Source: Actinotalea alkalitolerans
GTDB taxonomy: Bacteria > Actinomycetota > Actinomycetes > Actinomycetales > Cellulomonadaceae
Direction: 5' to 3'
Assembly: GCF_023369855.1 (NCBI RefSeq)
Contig: NZ_JAMBPP010000005.1
Coordinates: forward strand, 186,001-250,000
Length of the DNA: 64,000 bases
In this document: positions 18,601-27,189 of the stretch, piece after piece
Position numbering within the stretch: the stretch's first letter is position 1
Layout of the letters: each line of letters starts with the position of its first letter
Position numbers and translations under genes: made by a program
Notes under the pieces: model-generated
The model's input: the letters and a program-made list of their open reading frames with translations, nothing else
What the model was told of the DNA's origin: nothing
Databases searched by the model: none

Positions 18601-20151
18601 GCGCACGTCGGGCGGCTCGACGAACGGGAAGCGGGCGACGTCGTCGGGGGTCTGCGCGACCCCCACGGCGACCATCTGCAGGATCACCGAGGCCAGCGAG
18701 GTCCGCAGGATCTCCGGCTCGGTGAACTCGGGGCGTGAGGCGAAGTCCTCCGGCGAGTACAACCGGATGGCGATGCCGTCCGCGACCCGCCCGCACCGCC
18801 CGGACCGCTGGTTGGCGCTGGCCTGGCTGATCGGCTCGATCGGCAGCCGCTGCACCTTGGTGGCCTTGGAGAACCGCGAGATCCGGGCGGTGCCGGGGTC
18901 GATCACGTAGCGCACGCCCGGCACGGTCAGCGAGGTCTCGGCGACGTTGGTGGCCAGCACCACGCGGCGCGAGCCGTGCTGCTGGAACACCCGGTGCTGC
19001 TCGGCGGCCGAGAGTCGCGAGTACAGCGGCAGCAGCTCGACCGACTGCGGGGTCAGCGGCTGCCCAGCACCGACCGCCCGCGCACCGAGGTGCCCGCGCA
19101 GGGCCTCCTCGGCGTCGCGGATCTCCCGCTCGCCGGACAGGAACACCAGGATGTCCCCGGGGCCCTCGACGGTCAGCTCGTCGACCGCCTCGCAGATCGC
19201 GGTCATCAGGTCGCGCTCCTCGCCGCGCGCCTTCGCCGAACGGGTGTCGAGCTCGTCGTCGGCCGGTGCGGGCTCGGGCGACAGCGGCCGGTAGCGCAGC
19301 TCGACCGGGTAGGTGCGTCCGGTGACCTCGACCACCGGGGCCGGCACGCCCTCGGGGTGCTCGGGGGTCGGCGGACCGGCGAAGTGGCGGGCGAACCGCT
19401 GGGAGTCGATCGTCGCCGAGGTGATGATCAGCTTGAGGTCGGGGCGCTGGGGCAGCAGCCGGGTCAGGTACCCGAGCAGGAAGTCGATGTTCAGGGACCG
19501 CTCGTGCGCCTCGTCGATGATGAGCGTGTCGTAGGCCAGCAGCTGCGGGTCGCGCTGGATCTGCGCGAGCAGGATCCCGTCGGTCATCACCTTGACCAGG
19601 GTGTCCTCCGAGGACTGGTCGGTGAACCGCACCTGGTAGCCCACGATGCTGCCCAGCGCCCCCGGACCGCCGGTGATCTCCTCGCTGATCCGCTCGGCCA
19701 CGGTGCGCGCCGCGATCCGCCGGGGCTGCGTGTGGCCGATCTGCCCGTCGCGCCCACGGCCGAGCTCGAGCACGATCTTGGGCAGCTGCGTCGTCTTCCC
19801 CGAGCCGGTCTCCCCGGCCAGTATCACCACCTGGTGGTCACGGATCGCCGCCGAGATCTCCTCACGGCGCGCCGAGACGGGCAGCTGCTCGGGATAGGTG
19901 ATCGGGGGTACGACCACGGCGTGGCGCGCGGTGGCCCGCCGGGTGCGGCGCGCGGTGTCCCGGGCCGGGGGTCGGGTCACGGGGCTGGCGTCGGTGCCCC
20001 CCGCGGCACCGGTGCCCCCCGCGGCACCGGTCGTCGTGCCCGGGGCCTGGTCCGTGCGGGGACCGCGGGGCCTGCCACGGCCGCGGCCGCGCGCGCCGGA
20101 CCGGCGCCGGGAACCCGACGTCGGCTGCTGGTCCTGCGCTCCGGCACTCAC
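15610..20151 (-). CDS. hrpA: ATP-dependent RNA helicase HrpA
   Basis: A 1513-residue DEAH-box helicase. Walker A is GETGSGKTTQLPK (residues 112-124), the DEAH box is LIIDEAHERSLNIDFLLGY and later motifs include SATID, TNVAETSLTVPGVRYVIDPG and QRSGRCGRV. The winged-helix/HA2 region follows and the long C-terminal half, with YQFQPGQEADGVTVHIP and the DUF3418-type end EVRWMLEELRVSLFAQQLGT, is diagnostic for HrpA. It is about 200 residues longer than the E. coli protein, mostly through an Arg/Gly-rich N-terminus that could bind RNA and a Gly/Ala-rich insert around residues 1180-1215. GTG 20151 is the start. It acts in RNA and ribosome quality control. Confidence 0.96.
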   Translation of the reverse strand: MSAGAQDQQPTSGSRRRSGARGRGRGRPRGPRTDQAPGTTTGAAGGTGAAGGTDASPVTRPPARDTARRTRRATARHAVVVPPITYPEQLPVSARREEISAAIRDHQVVILAGETGSGKTTQLPKIVLELGRGRDGQIGHTQPRRIAARTVAERISEEITGGPGALGSIVGYQVRFTDQSSEDTLVKVMTDGILLAQIQRDPQLLAYDTLIIDEAHERSLNIDFLLGYLTRLLPQRPDLKLIITSATIDSQRFARHFAGPPTPEHPEGVPAPVVEVTGRTYPVELRYRPLSPEPAPADDELDTRSAKARGEERDLMTAICEAVDELTVEGPGDILVFLSGEREIRDAEEALRGHLGARAVGAGQPLTPQSVELLPLYSRLSAAEQHRVFQQHGSRRVVLATNVAETSLTVPGVRYVIDPGTARISRFSKATKVQRLPIEPISQASANQRSGRCGRVADGIAIRLYSPEDFASRPEFTEPEILRTSLASVILQMVAVGVAQTPDDVARFPFVEPPDVRSIRDGVQLLTELGALETGPEGTRLTEVGRSLALLPMDPRLARMIVEGGRRDVAREVMVIAAALSIQDPRERPVEQRAQADQSHARFADPTSDFLTYLNLWHHIKDQQRELSGSAFRRMCRAEHLNYLRLREWQDVVAQLKEMAKPLGITVRPPSARATVSSGPASGTVRRSAPGARALNAEEAAAEALVRDGAPEKVDLRLGWDADRIHQALLAGLLSHLGMQEVTEVKVGGRGAPSAKGGRPMKKVSRNEYLGARGARFAIFPGSPLSKKPPAWIMAGELVETSRLWARDVARIQPEWAEELAPHLVRRSYSEPAWSTKQGAATALEKVLLYGVPIVAQRKVLFSKVDPEHARELFIRHALVQGEWTTHHAFFHDNRALLEEAEQIEHRARRRGLVVDDDALFAFYDERLPADVVSARHFDTWWKTARRREPDLLTFTLGMLVAEDAPDVDPSQFPTAWPQGDLELPLTYQFQPGQEADGVTVHIPVQVLNRVRPEGFDWLVPGLLEELVTATVRSLPKPVRVQLVPAPDVAREVVAWIRANLPGWQDTVRAADMADSFHDAFARAVRALRDVEVPSDAWADDRLPAHLRMTFRVHEERGPSSVLLDESTDLVALQRRLAAQSQNAVRSAVRDAVRAAVRETGEAGAGGVAGAVLSGAPRGDVGPGSSAARAATPAPGPQVAAAATNAGTALEQEGLTGWPTDLEDGRIPLVVTTAVGGMTVQGYPALVVEPGPPPAKGRPSRPVVSLRVLADASQAGRHAEGVRELLLTELALATGRITSRWSGTQSLTLAASPYRSTDSLVLDLQRAAVDALVSEHAAGEVRDEQTYTALRAVVRDALEDRTHRVATDVAAVLAAAREVEGAVRDSATMALLNTVTDVRDQLVRLVHDGFVLEVGAARMPHLVRYLRAARHRLAKAAESPQRDEGLAWQVHELEEAYDTALAAARAGTHDPARRARLTEVRWMLEELRVSLFAQQLGTAHPVSAKRIRTALDG
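19993..20028. repeat. tandem 18-bp repeat in hrpA N-terminal coding region
   Basis: GGTGCCCCCCGCGGCACC occurs twice in a row and encodes the repeated GAAGGT in the low-complexity N-terminus of HrpA. Copy number can change without a frameshift. Confidence 0.75.
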
Positions 20152-20203
20152 GAGCGACCATTGTCGCCGACGCCGCGGGTGGGCGCTCTCCCTTTCCGGG
20201 CCG

Positions 20204-21076
20204 TCACCCCCGGGCGGCGGGGTGCGTCGCCTGGAGGTGCTCGCGCAGCGACATCGGCCGGCGGCCGGTCACCGCCTCGACGTGGCCGGTGACCGCGGCG
20301 AGCTCACCGGTGGCGATGGCCGTGTAGGTCGACACCCACGCGGCGACCTGCCAGTCGGGTGCGCCGTAGTCGGCTCGGGAGTCGAAGGCCTCCTCGAGGG
20401 TCTCGTGGTGGTAGGTCAGGGCGCTCCCGGTCACCTCGTTGACCGTCCGGGCGACCTCCGCGAGGGTCAGCGCCTCGGGGCCGGTCAGGTCGTAGGTCAC
20501 GTCCCGGTGGCGGTCGGGCTCGGCGAGCACCGCGGTCGCCACCCGGGCGACGTCGACTCGGGCGACCGCCCCGACCACCCCGTCACGGGCCGGACCCCGG
20601 ATCACGCCGTCGGGACCCGCCAGCTCGGGCAGCACGTCGAGGTACAGGCTGTTGCGCAGGAAGGTGTGGTGCACGCCGGTGTCGCGGATGTGCTGCTCGG
20701 TCGCCCAGTGGTCACGGGCCAGCAGGAACGTCGCGTCGGGCGCAGCGCCGAGGAACGAGGTGTAGACGACGTGCTCGACACCGGCCTCGGCGGCCGCGTC
20801 GAGGAACGCCCGGTGCTGCCGGGCCCGGTCCTCGCTCTCGGCGGCCGAGACCATGAGCAGCAGCCGGACGCCGGTGAGCGCGATGACCGCCGCGGTCCGG
20901 TCGTCGTAGGGGGCCTCGAAGACGGTCGCACCGGGCAGGTCGGGGGCGCGGTCGTTCGAGCGCACCAGCAGGCGCTGCTCGACCCCGGTGGCGGCCAGGT
21001 CGCGTGCCACGAGCCCTCCCACGTGACCGGTGGCCCCCGTGACGGCGATGGGTGCAGCGGGTCGCGACGTCATCAT
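20204..21076 (-). CDS. NmrA-like NAD(P)-binding reductase (atypical SDR)
   Basis: A 290-residue protein with the dinucleotide motif IAVTGATGHVGGLVARDLA at the N-terminus and HVVYTSFLGAAPDATFLLARDHWATEQHI in the middle. These are typical of the NmrA/QorB group of atypical short-chain dehydrogenases. Members act as NAD(P)H:quinone oxidoreductases or redox sensors. No canonical YxxxK pair is obvious. It is a single gene, divergent from oleA, and need not belong to the olefin pathway. Confidence 0.8.
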   Translation of the reverse strand: MMTSRPAAPIAVTGATGHVGGLVARDLAATGVEQRLLVRSNDRAPDLPGATVFEAPYDDRTAAVIALTGVRLLLMVSAAESEDRARQHRAFLDAAAEAGVEHVVYTSFLGAAPDATFLLARDHWATEQHIRDTGVHHTFLRNSLYLDVLPELAGPDGVIRGPARDGVVGAVARVDVARVATAVLAEPDRHRDVTYDLTGPEALTLAEVARTVNEVTGSALTYHHETLEEAFDSRADYGAPDWQVAAWVSTYTAIATGELAAVTGHVEAVTGRRPMSLREHLQATHPAARG

Positions 21077-21152
21077 GGTCCCCTCCTCGGGCGCGGACCG
21101 GCCGCGCCGACTCCCCCCGTGATCAGCATCCTGCCCCCGGACCGGGGCATCC

Positions 21153-21175
21153 GCACCCGCCGCGGGCGCGGGTGC
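21153..21175. promoter_or_regulatory. 8-bp hairpin upstream of oleA
   Basis: GCACCCGC and GCGGGTGC flank a 7-base loop, about 90 bases before the oleA GTG. It may act in the leader of the ole operon or as a binding site. The surrounding 185 bases also contain two copies of CGCCCGAGAGGGGT (near 21227 and 21243), the second carrying the ribosome site. Confidence 0.3.
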
Positions 21176-21261
21176 GTGGCGGGGATGGCAGGATTGCCGG
21201 GAGTCCGTGCAGGTCCGGAGCCCGCCCGAGAGGGGTCGGAACCGCCCGAGAGGGGTGCGCA

Positions 21262-22284
21262 GTGAACGGCAACGCCACGTCGGTGCATCGCAACGTCGCG
21301 CTGCTGTCCCTCGCGACGACCATGGCGGACCGGGTCACCACCTCGGCGGACATCGACAGCCGGCTGCGTCCGGTGCTCAAGCGGCTGCGGCTGCCCAGCG
21401 GTCTGCTCCAGCGTGTCGCAGGGGTTCACGAGCGCCGCAACTGGGCCGACGGCCAGACCTTCGACGGTGCTGCGATCGCCGCAGGGGAGAAGGCCCTCGC
21501 CGAGGCCGGGGTGGACCGCAGCGAGATCGGGCTGCTGATCAACACCTCGGTGACCCGCAAGCACCTCGAGCCCTCGGTCGCGGTGCGCATCCACCACGGG
21601 CTGGGCCTGCCGTCGTCGGCGATCAACTTCGACCTCGCGAACGCCTGCCTCGGGTTCATCAACGGGATGAGCCTGGCCGCACAGCTCATCGACTCGGGTC
21701 AGGTCCGCTACGCGATCATCATCAACGGCGAGGACGCCGACGAGATCCAGGACAACACGATCGACCGGCTGCACCGCGAGGGCATCACCCGCAGCGACTT
21801 CATGAGCGAGTTCGCGACCCTGACCCTGGGCTCGGGCGCGGCGGCCGCGGTGCTCGGCCCGGCTGACGCCCATCCCGCGGGCCACCGCATCCTGGGTGGG
21901 GTGACCCGTGCGGCCACCCAGTTCAACGAGCTGTGCGTGGGCAGCGTCAGCGGGATGGTCACCGACGCCAAGGCCCTCCTCAAGGGCGGCATGGAGCTCG
22001 TGCTGTCCGCCTGGAAGGAGGCCATGGGCGACTGGAGCTGGGGCTCGATGGACCGCTACATCGTCCACCAGGTCTCCGACGTGCACACCGACGCCCTGGT
22101 CAAGGCCGTCGGGCTGGACCGCCGCAAGGTCCCGGTGACCTACCCGCACTACGGCAACGTCGGCCCCGCCTCGATCCCCATCACCCTCGCGCAGGAGGCC
22201 TCGACCCTCGAGCCGGGGCACCGGGTGCTGCTCATGGGCGTGGGCTCGGGCATCAACACCGCGATGATGGAGATCGCCTGGTGA
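21262..22284 (+). CDS. oleA: OleA, acyl-CoA head-to-head condensing enzyme
   Basis: A 340-residue thiolase-superfamily enzyme related to FabH. The nucleophile is C129 in FDLANACLGFINGM; the His is in YIVHQVSDVHT and the Asn in YGNVGPASIP. OleA joins two fatty acyl-CoA molecules by non-decarboxylative Claisen condensation to a beta-keto acid, the first step to long-chain internal olefins. Identity as OleA rather than FabH rests on the next genes, oleBC and oleD, and on the QTFDGAAIAAGEKALAEAGV pattern. GTG 21262 follows GAGAGGGG. The stop overlaps oleBC by GTGA. Confidence 0.93.
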   Translation: MNGNATSVHRNVALLSLATTMADRVTTSADIDSRLRPVLKRLRLPSGLLQRVAGVHERRNWADGQTFDGAAIAAGEKALAEAGVDRSEIGLLINTSVTRKHLEPSVAVRIHHGLGLPSSAINFDLANACLGFINGMSLAAQLIDSGQVRYAIIINGEDADEIQDNTIDRLHREGITRSDFMSEFATLTLGSGAAAAVLGPADAHPAGHRILGGVTRAATQFNELCVGSVSGMVTDAKALLKGGMELVLSAWKEAMGDWSWGSMDRYIVHQVSDVHTDALVKAVGLDRRKVPVTYPHYGNVGPASIPITLAQEASTLEPGHRVLLMGVGSGINTAMMEIAW

Positions 22285-25010
22285 CACCTCGCCTGCCGGG
22301 TGCGGCCTGGGCAACGGCGCCGGCCGAGCTGCCCCCGCGCGGGCTGGCGGGCCTGGACCACTCCTTCTCGCGGGTGGTGACCGTCCCGCAGCACGGGGGC
22401 GGCGCGACCACCCACAGCTGGCACCTGCTCGACAACCAGGACCATCTGGCCGACCTGGGCGTCGCGCCCGTCGGGACCGTCCTGTGCGTGCACGGCAACC
22501 CGACGTGGTCCTACCTGTGGCGTCGGCTGGTCCGCGCCGCGACGGACGCCGCCGCGGCGGGCGGGCCGGCGTGGCGCGTGGTGGCGGTCGACCAGCTCGA
22601 CATGGGGTTCTCGGCGCGCACCGGTTCCCCCCGCCCGCTCGCACGGCGGATCCGCGACCTCGGCGACCTGACCGACGGCCTGGGGCTGTCGGGCCCGGTG
22701 GTGACCCTCGGGCACGACTGGGGCGGGGTGGTGTCCCTCGGCTGGGCCGTGGACCACCCCGAGCTGCTCGCGGGCGTCGCGCTGCTCAACACCGCGGTGC
22801 ACCAGCCCGAGGACGTCCCGATCCCCGCCCCGCTGCGGGTCGCCCTGCGGCCGGGCGTGCTGGGCCGGGTGACCGTGAGCACCCCGGCGTTCCTCGAGAC
22901 CACCCTGGCCCTGGCCCGTCCCGCTCTGGACCCGGCGGTCAAGGACGGCTACCGCGCGCCCTACCGTGAGGCCTCCCGCCGGGGTGGCATCGGTGGCTTC
23001 GTGGCCGACATCCCCGCCGGTCCCGACCACCCCAGCCACGCCGAGCTGCGACGCGTCGCGCAGGGGGTCCGTGGCCTGGACGTCCCGGCCCTGCTGCTGT
23101 GGGGTCCCCGCGACCCGATCTTCGGCGACCGCTACCTCGACGACCTCGTCGACCGGCTGCCCCGCGCCGACGTGCACCGCTTCGAGACCGCGGGCCACCT
23201 GGTCGCCGAGGACGTCGACTACGCCACCGCCACCCTCACCTGGCTGCACGAACGGGAGGTGGGCACGACCTCGCAGGTCCTGGCAGGAGGCACCCCCGCA
23301 GGTGCGCCGCCCGACGGCGACCCGCCCCCCGCCGTCCCGTACCGGCCCCTCTGGCACCACCTCGAGGCGCAGCACGAGAGCACTGCGACGGCGCTGGTCG
23401 AGATGGCACCCCCGTCGGGCCCCGCGCCGCGGGTGGTCAGCTGGCGACTGCTCTCGCGGCGGGTCCACGAGCTCGCGGCCGGTCTGCGCACCATCGGCGT
23501 GCGCCCCGGTGACCGGGTCTCGTTGCTCGTGCCGCCCGGGGCGGACCTCACCGCGGTGCTCTACGCGTGCCTGCGGATCGGTGCGGTCGTCGTGGTCGTC
23601 GACGCCGGCCTGGGGCTGCGCGGCCTGACCCGTGCCGTCCGGGGCGCGTGGCCCGACCACGTGATCGGTGCCCTGCCGGGCCTGACCGCGGCGCGCGCCC
23701 TCGGCTGGCCCGGCCAGCGCATCTCGACCGTCCCGCTGCCCGGCCCCGCTGCGCGGGCGCTGGGAGTCTCGTTCTCGCTGGCGGACCTGTCCGACCTGGG
23801 ACAGGCGGCGCTGCTGTCGCAGGGTGGTGGGCTGCCCGCCGAGCCGTCGGCGTCCGACACCGCAGCGGTGCTCTTCACCTCGGGGTCGACCGGGCCCGCC
23901 AAGGGCGTCGTCTACACCCACGCGCAGCTCGCGGCGGTGTGCGAGGCGCTGTGCGCGCAGTACGAGATCGGGCCCGGGACGGGACTGGTCGCGGGGTTCG
24001 CCCCGTTCGCCCTGCTGGCCCCGGCGCTGGGTGCCCGCTCGGTGACCCCCGCGATGGACGTGACCTCACCCAAGACCCTCACCGCCTCGTCGGTGGCGGC
24101 TGCGGCGGCCGCGGTCGACGCCACGGTGCTGTTCCTGTCGCCGGCAGCCCTGGCCAACGTGGTCGCCACGGCCGGGGCGCTCACCCGGGCCGACCACGAG
24201 GCGCTCGCGGGGGTGCGCACCTTCCTGTCCGCGGGCGCCCCGGTGCCCGAGCGGCTGCTCGCCGAGGCCGCCCGGCTGATGCCGTACGCCGAGCCGCACA
24301 CCCCCTACGGCATGACCGAGGGGCTGCTGATGACCGACATCACCCTCGCCGGCATCCGCGCGGCCACCACGGGACCCGGGTCGGACGACGGTCCGGGCGG
24401 GGTGTGCGTGGGTGTGCCCACCGCGACCACCCGGGTCCGGGTCAGCGCCCTGGACGGGCAGGGGCGTGCGGTCGGCGCTCCCGGCACGACCCCGCACGTG
24501 ACGGGGGAGATCGTCGTCTCCGCCCCGCACCTCAAGGACCACTACGACCGGCTGCACCTGACCGACCGGGTCAGCCGGCACGGCCTGGCCGGTGATCGTT
24601 GGCACCGCACCGGTGACGTCGGCCACCTCGACGACCACGGACGTCTGTGGGTCGAGGGACGTCTCGCGCACGTGATGGTCACGGCCGACGGCGTGGTGAC
24701 CCCCGTCGGTCTCGAGCAGCGCGTGGAGACCGTGCCCGGGGTGGTGCGGGCCGCCGTCGTCGGTGTCGGGCCCCGGGGCACCCAGCAGCTCGTCGTCGTG
24801 GCCGAGACGGACCCGGTGGCGCGGCGGGTCGCGCTCGCGGTCCCCTCGGTGGCCTCGGCGGTCCGGGCTGCTGCGGGCGCCCCGGTCGCGGCGGTGCTCG
24901 TGGTGCCCCGGTTGCCCACGGACGTGCGGCACAACTCCAAGATCGACCGGGCGCACCTGTCGGGGTGGGCCGGGCAGGTCCTGGCCGGCGGTCGGGTGCG
25001 GCAGCCGTGA
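22281..25010 (+). CDS. oleBC: OleBC fusion: beta-lactone decarboxylase and beta-lactone synthetase
   Basis: A 909-residue fusion. Residues about 1-330 are an alpha/beta hydrolase close to haloalkane dehalogenases: VLCVHGNPTWSYLWR and the nucleophile Asp in LGHDWGGVVSLGWA (D146), with LLLWGPRDPIF and HRFETAGHLVAED near the end. This OleB part decarboxylates the beta-lactone to a cis-olefin. Residues about 350-909 are an acyl-adenylate ligase fold: LFTSGSTGPAKGVVYTH, PYGMTEGLLMTD, HRTGDVGHLDDHGRLWVEGR and a C-terminal KIDR. This OleC part uses ATP to close the beta-lactone from the beta-hydroxy acid. The fused form is known in Micrococcus-type actinobacteria. Linker about 330-350 is Pro/Ala/Gly-rich. 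GTG 22281 and the stop both overlap neighbours (GTGA). Confidence 0.94.
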   Translation: MTPRLPGAAWATAPAELPPRGLAGLDHSFSRVVTVPQHGGGATTHSWHLLDNQDHLADLGVAPVGTVLCVHGNPTWSYLWRRLVRAATDAAAAGGPAWRVVAVDQLDMGFSARTGSPRPLARRIRDLGDLTDGLGLSGPVVTLGHDWGGVVSLGWAVDHPELLAGVALLNTAVHQPEDVPIPAPLRVALRPGVLGRVTVSTPAFLETTLALARPALDPAVKDGYRAPYREASRRGGIGGFVADIPAGPDHPSHAELRRVAQGVRGLDVPALLLWGPRDPIFGDRYLDDLVDRLPRADVHRFETAGHLVAEDVDYATATLTWLHEREVGTTSQVLAGGTPAGAPPDGDPPPAVPYRPLWHHLEAQHESTATALVEMAPPSGPAPRVVSWRLLSRRVHELAAGLRTIGVRPGDRVSLLVPPGADLTAVLYACLRIGAVVVVVDAGLGLRGLTRAVRGAWPDHVIGALPGLTAARALGWPGQRISTVPLPGPAARALGVSFSLADLSDLGQAALLSQGGGLPAEPSASDTAAVLFTSGSTGPAKGVVYTHAQLAAVCEALCAQYEIGPGTGLVAGFAPFALLAPALGARSVTPAMDVTSPKTLTASSVAAAAAAVDATVLFLSPAALANVVATAGALTRADHEALAGVRTFLSAGAPVPERLLAEAARLMPYAEPHTPYGMTEGLLMTDITLAGIRAATTGPGSDDGPGGVCVGVPTATTRVRVSALDGQGRAVGAPGTTPHVTGEIVVSAPHLKDHYDRLHLTDRVSRHGLAGDRWHRTGDVGHLDDHGRLWVEGRLAHVMVTADGVVTPVGLEQRVETVPGVVRAAVVGVGPRGTQQLVVVAETDPVARRVALAVPSVASAVRAAAGAPVAAVLVVPRLPTDVRHNSKIDRAHLSGWAGQVLAGGRVRQP

Positions 25011-26005
25011 GGGTCCTGGTCACCGGTGCGAGCGGCCTGCTCGGGAGGGCCGTGGTCGAGCAGGTGCGTGGGGCCGGGCACGAGGTCCGCACGTTCCAGC
25101 GTCGCCCGAGCGGGCTCCGGGGGGTCCAGGACGTCCGGGGGTCGATCACCGTGCCGGCCGACGTCGAGCGTGCGGTGGTGGGCACCGACGCCGTGGTGCA
25201 CCTCGCGGCGAAGGTCTCGCTCGCGGGGGACCCCGCCGACTTCGCCCGGGTCAACGTCGGCGGCACGGCCAACCTGCTCGCCGCGGCCCTGCGGCACGAC
25301 GTCGCACGGTTCGTCCAGGTCTCCTCGCCGTCGGTGGCCCACACGGGGCTGTCGATCATGGGGGACGGTGCGCTCCCGGCTGACCCGGTGCACGCCCGGG
25401 GCGACTACGCGCGCTCCAAGGCCGAGGCCGAGCTGCTGGCCCTGGGGGCCGACTCCGCCTCGCTGCCGGTCGTCGCGGTGCGCCCGCACATCGTGTGGGG
25501 CCCGGGGGACACCCAGCTCGTGGCCCGGATCGTCGAGCGGGCGCGTGCGGGCCGGCTGCCGCTGCTCGGCCACGGGACGGCGCTGATCGACACCACCTAC
25601 GTCGACAACGCGGCGTCGGCGATCGCCGCGGCCCTCGAGCGGCTGGGCGAGACCGATGCTGACGGCCGACCGGGGGGCGCGGTCCACGGACGGGCCTACG
25701 TGGTCACCAACGGTGAGCCGCGGCCGGTTGCCGAGATGATCGCCGGGATCTGCGCCGCGATGGGGGTTCCCGCGCCCCGGTGGCGGGTCCCGGCCGCGCT
25801 CGCGCGGGGTGCGGGTGGCGCGGTCGAGACCCTCTGGAGGCTGCGGCCCGGTGCGGACGAGCCGCCGATGACCCGCTTCCTGGCCGAGCAGCTCTCGACC
25901 GCGCACTGGTTCGACCAGCGACGCACGCGGGCCGACCTGCGCTGGCAGCCCACCGTCAGCCTCGACGACGGCCTGGCTCGGCTCGCCGCGAGCGCCCGCG
26001 GCTGA
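25007..26005 (+). CDS. oleD: OleD, NADPH-dependent 2-alkyl-3-ketoacid reductase
   Basis: A 332-residue extended SDR. The dinucleotide motif is VLVTGASGLLG and the catalytic YxxxK is YARSK. VVHLAAKVSLAGDPADFARV, VQVSSPSVAHTG and VRPHIVWGPGD match 3-beta-HSD-like epimerases including OleD. It reduces the OleA beta-keto acid to the beta-hydroxy acid used by OleC. GTG 25007 overlaps the oleBC stop. With oleA and oleBC this completes the pathway in one coupled transcript. Confidence 0.92.
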   Translation: MRVLVTGASGLLGRAVVEQVRGAGHEVRTFQRRPSGLRGVQDVRGSITVPADVERAVVGTDAVVHLAAKVSLAGDPADFARVNVGGTANLLAAALRHDVARFVQVSSPSVAHTGLSIMGDGALPADPVHARGDYARSKAEAELLALGADSASLPVVAVRPHIVWGPGDTQLVARIVERARAGRLPLLGHGTALIDTTYVDNAASAIAAALERLGETDADGRPGGAVHGRAYVVTNGEPRPVAEMIAGICAAMGVPAPRWRVPAALARGAGGAVETLWRLRPGADEPPMTRFLAEQLSTAHWFDQRRTRADLRWQPTVSLDDGLARLAASARG

Positions 26006-26040
26006 GCACGGCCGCGTCGGCGGGCACGCGGCCGGTGTGC

Positions 26041-26796
26041 TCAGTCAGGTGCGGGCTCGACGCCCCGTCGTCGCCGCGACCAGGCCACGACCGCCAGTGC
26101 GCCCACGGTCGTCGCCACCGGGAGCAGGGTCATCATCGTGGGCAGCTGCCACAGCGCGGGGACGATGGCGTCCCGAGAGGCGGCGCCGAGCTCGACGGTG
26201 CACGACGTGGTCCACCTGTCGATCTCCTCGCAGCGGCCCGGCCCCAGCACGACGTGGAACCCGCTCCGCGTCGAGACGAGCATCATCAGCGCCGCGGTCA
26301 CCAGGGCAGGGACGAGACGTGCCCGGCGGGCCAGCGCCGCGGTGCCGGCACCCGCCACCGCCGCGGCGACGAGCGTGCCGATCCCGATCACGACGGTGTC
26401 CGCGACGATGTCGGTCACCGAGGGAAGGGAGGGGTGCAAGGCGTCGTAGGACATGACGTCCGTGCCGAACGGAGCGGGGACGAGCGCGGTCAGCAGCGTC
26501 CAGGCCACGAACCCGGTCAGCCCGAGCAGCCACATGAGCGGACGGTGCACCAGGCCGTGCCACGCCAGCACCGGCACGGCCAGCAGCGCCTGGCGTCGCC
26601 ACCAGTGCCGGGCCGCGCGCTCCCCCTGCGCGCTCGCGACCCCGGCACGACCCTCGGTGAGGTCCCCGAGGAGCGCGTCCTGGTCGGACGCGAGGCCCGC
26701 GACGACCAGCTCGAGCGCCTGGTCGGTCGCGCCGGTACGACCGGCGGAGTCCGCGGGGGTGGTCGCGTGCCCCACGTCGTGGGCCCGGGCGCTCAT
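26041..26796 (-). CDS. membrane protein with permease-prefix-like N-terminus
   Basis: A 251-residue protein. Residues about 15-60 (LELVVAGLASDQDALLGDLT, then a WWRRQALLAVP stretch) resemble the cytosolic prefix domain found before ABC-type permeases and encoded next to PadR regulators. Four to five hydrophobic helices follow and the C-terminus is basic. No FtsX permease domain is present. ATG 26796 overlaps the padR stop (ATGA). The pair therefore looks like a regulator and its membrane partner. Function unknown. Confidence 0.7.
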   Translation of the reverse strand: MSARAHDVGHATTPADSAGRTGATDQALELVVAGLASDQDALLGDLTEGRAGVASAQGERAARHWWRRQALLAVPVLAWHGLVHRPLMWLLGLTGFVAWTLLTALVPAPFGTDVMSYDALHPSLPSVTDIVADTVVIGIGTLVAAAVAGAGTAALARRARLVPALVTAALMMLVSTRSGFHVVLGPGRCEEIDRWTTSCTVELGAASRDAIVPALWQLPTMMTLLPVATTVGALAVVAWSRRRRGVEPAPD

Positions 26797-27113
26797 GCCT
26801 GACCCCACAGGGGTGCGCTGCCCCACCGTCGGTCGGCGCACTCGCGCTCAGCCGCGAGCAGCTCTTTCGCGGCCGCCGTGAGGCGGTACTCCCGCCGTGA
26901 GCGGCCGCCGCGCACCGGCAGGGGTTCGGTGGCGTGCGACGTCAGCAGGCCCTTGGCCTCGAGCCGCGAGAGCGTCGTGTAGGCCGCCCCGACCGACATC
27001 TCACGTCCCCGTGCTCTGCTGACCTCCTCGCGCACGAGCAGCCCGTACGCCGCGCCGTCGTGCCGGGCGACCGCGAGCAGCACGTCGACCTCCAGACCGC
27101 CGGGTGCCCTCAT
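26793..27113 (-). CDS. PadR-family transcriptional regulator
   Basis: A 106-residue winged-helix protein. GGLEVDVLLAVARHDGAAYG, then MSVGAAYTTLSRLEAKGLL and RREYRLTAAAKELL are the PadR helix-turn-helix, recognition helix and wing. ATG 27113 follows GGGAGAC; an in-frame extension to 27149 crosses the likely promoter (TTGACG and TACACA on the minus strand). It is co-translated with the downstream membrane protein. Confidence 0.88.
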   Translation of the reverse strand: MRAPGGLEVDVLLAVARHDGAAYGLLVREEVSRARGREMSVGAAYTTLSRLEAKGLLTSHATEPLPVRGGRSRREYRLTAAAKELLAAERECADRRWGSAPLWGQA

Positions 27114-27189
27114 GTCTCCCACTGTGTAGAACAAATGGTCCGGCGTCAAGCACCCGTGCCTGCAGCCGACCCTCGGCGGGGCACGTCCT

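Noticed and set aside
15544-18738. Long plus-strand open frame of 1064 codons
   Set aside because: It is the antisense shadow of hrpA, whose DEAH-box motifs lie on the minus strand; the translated text is Arg/Gly/Asp-rich with no domain.
21073-22644. Long minus-strand open frame opposite oleA and oleB
   Set aside because: Shadow of GC-rich codon use; oleA and oleBC motifs are on the plus strand.
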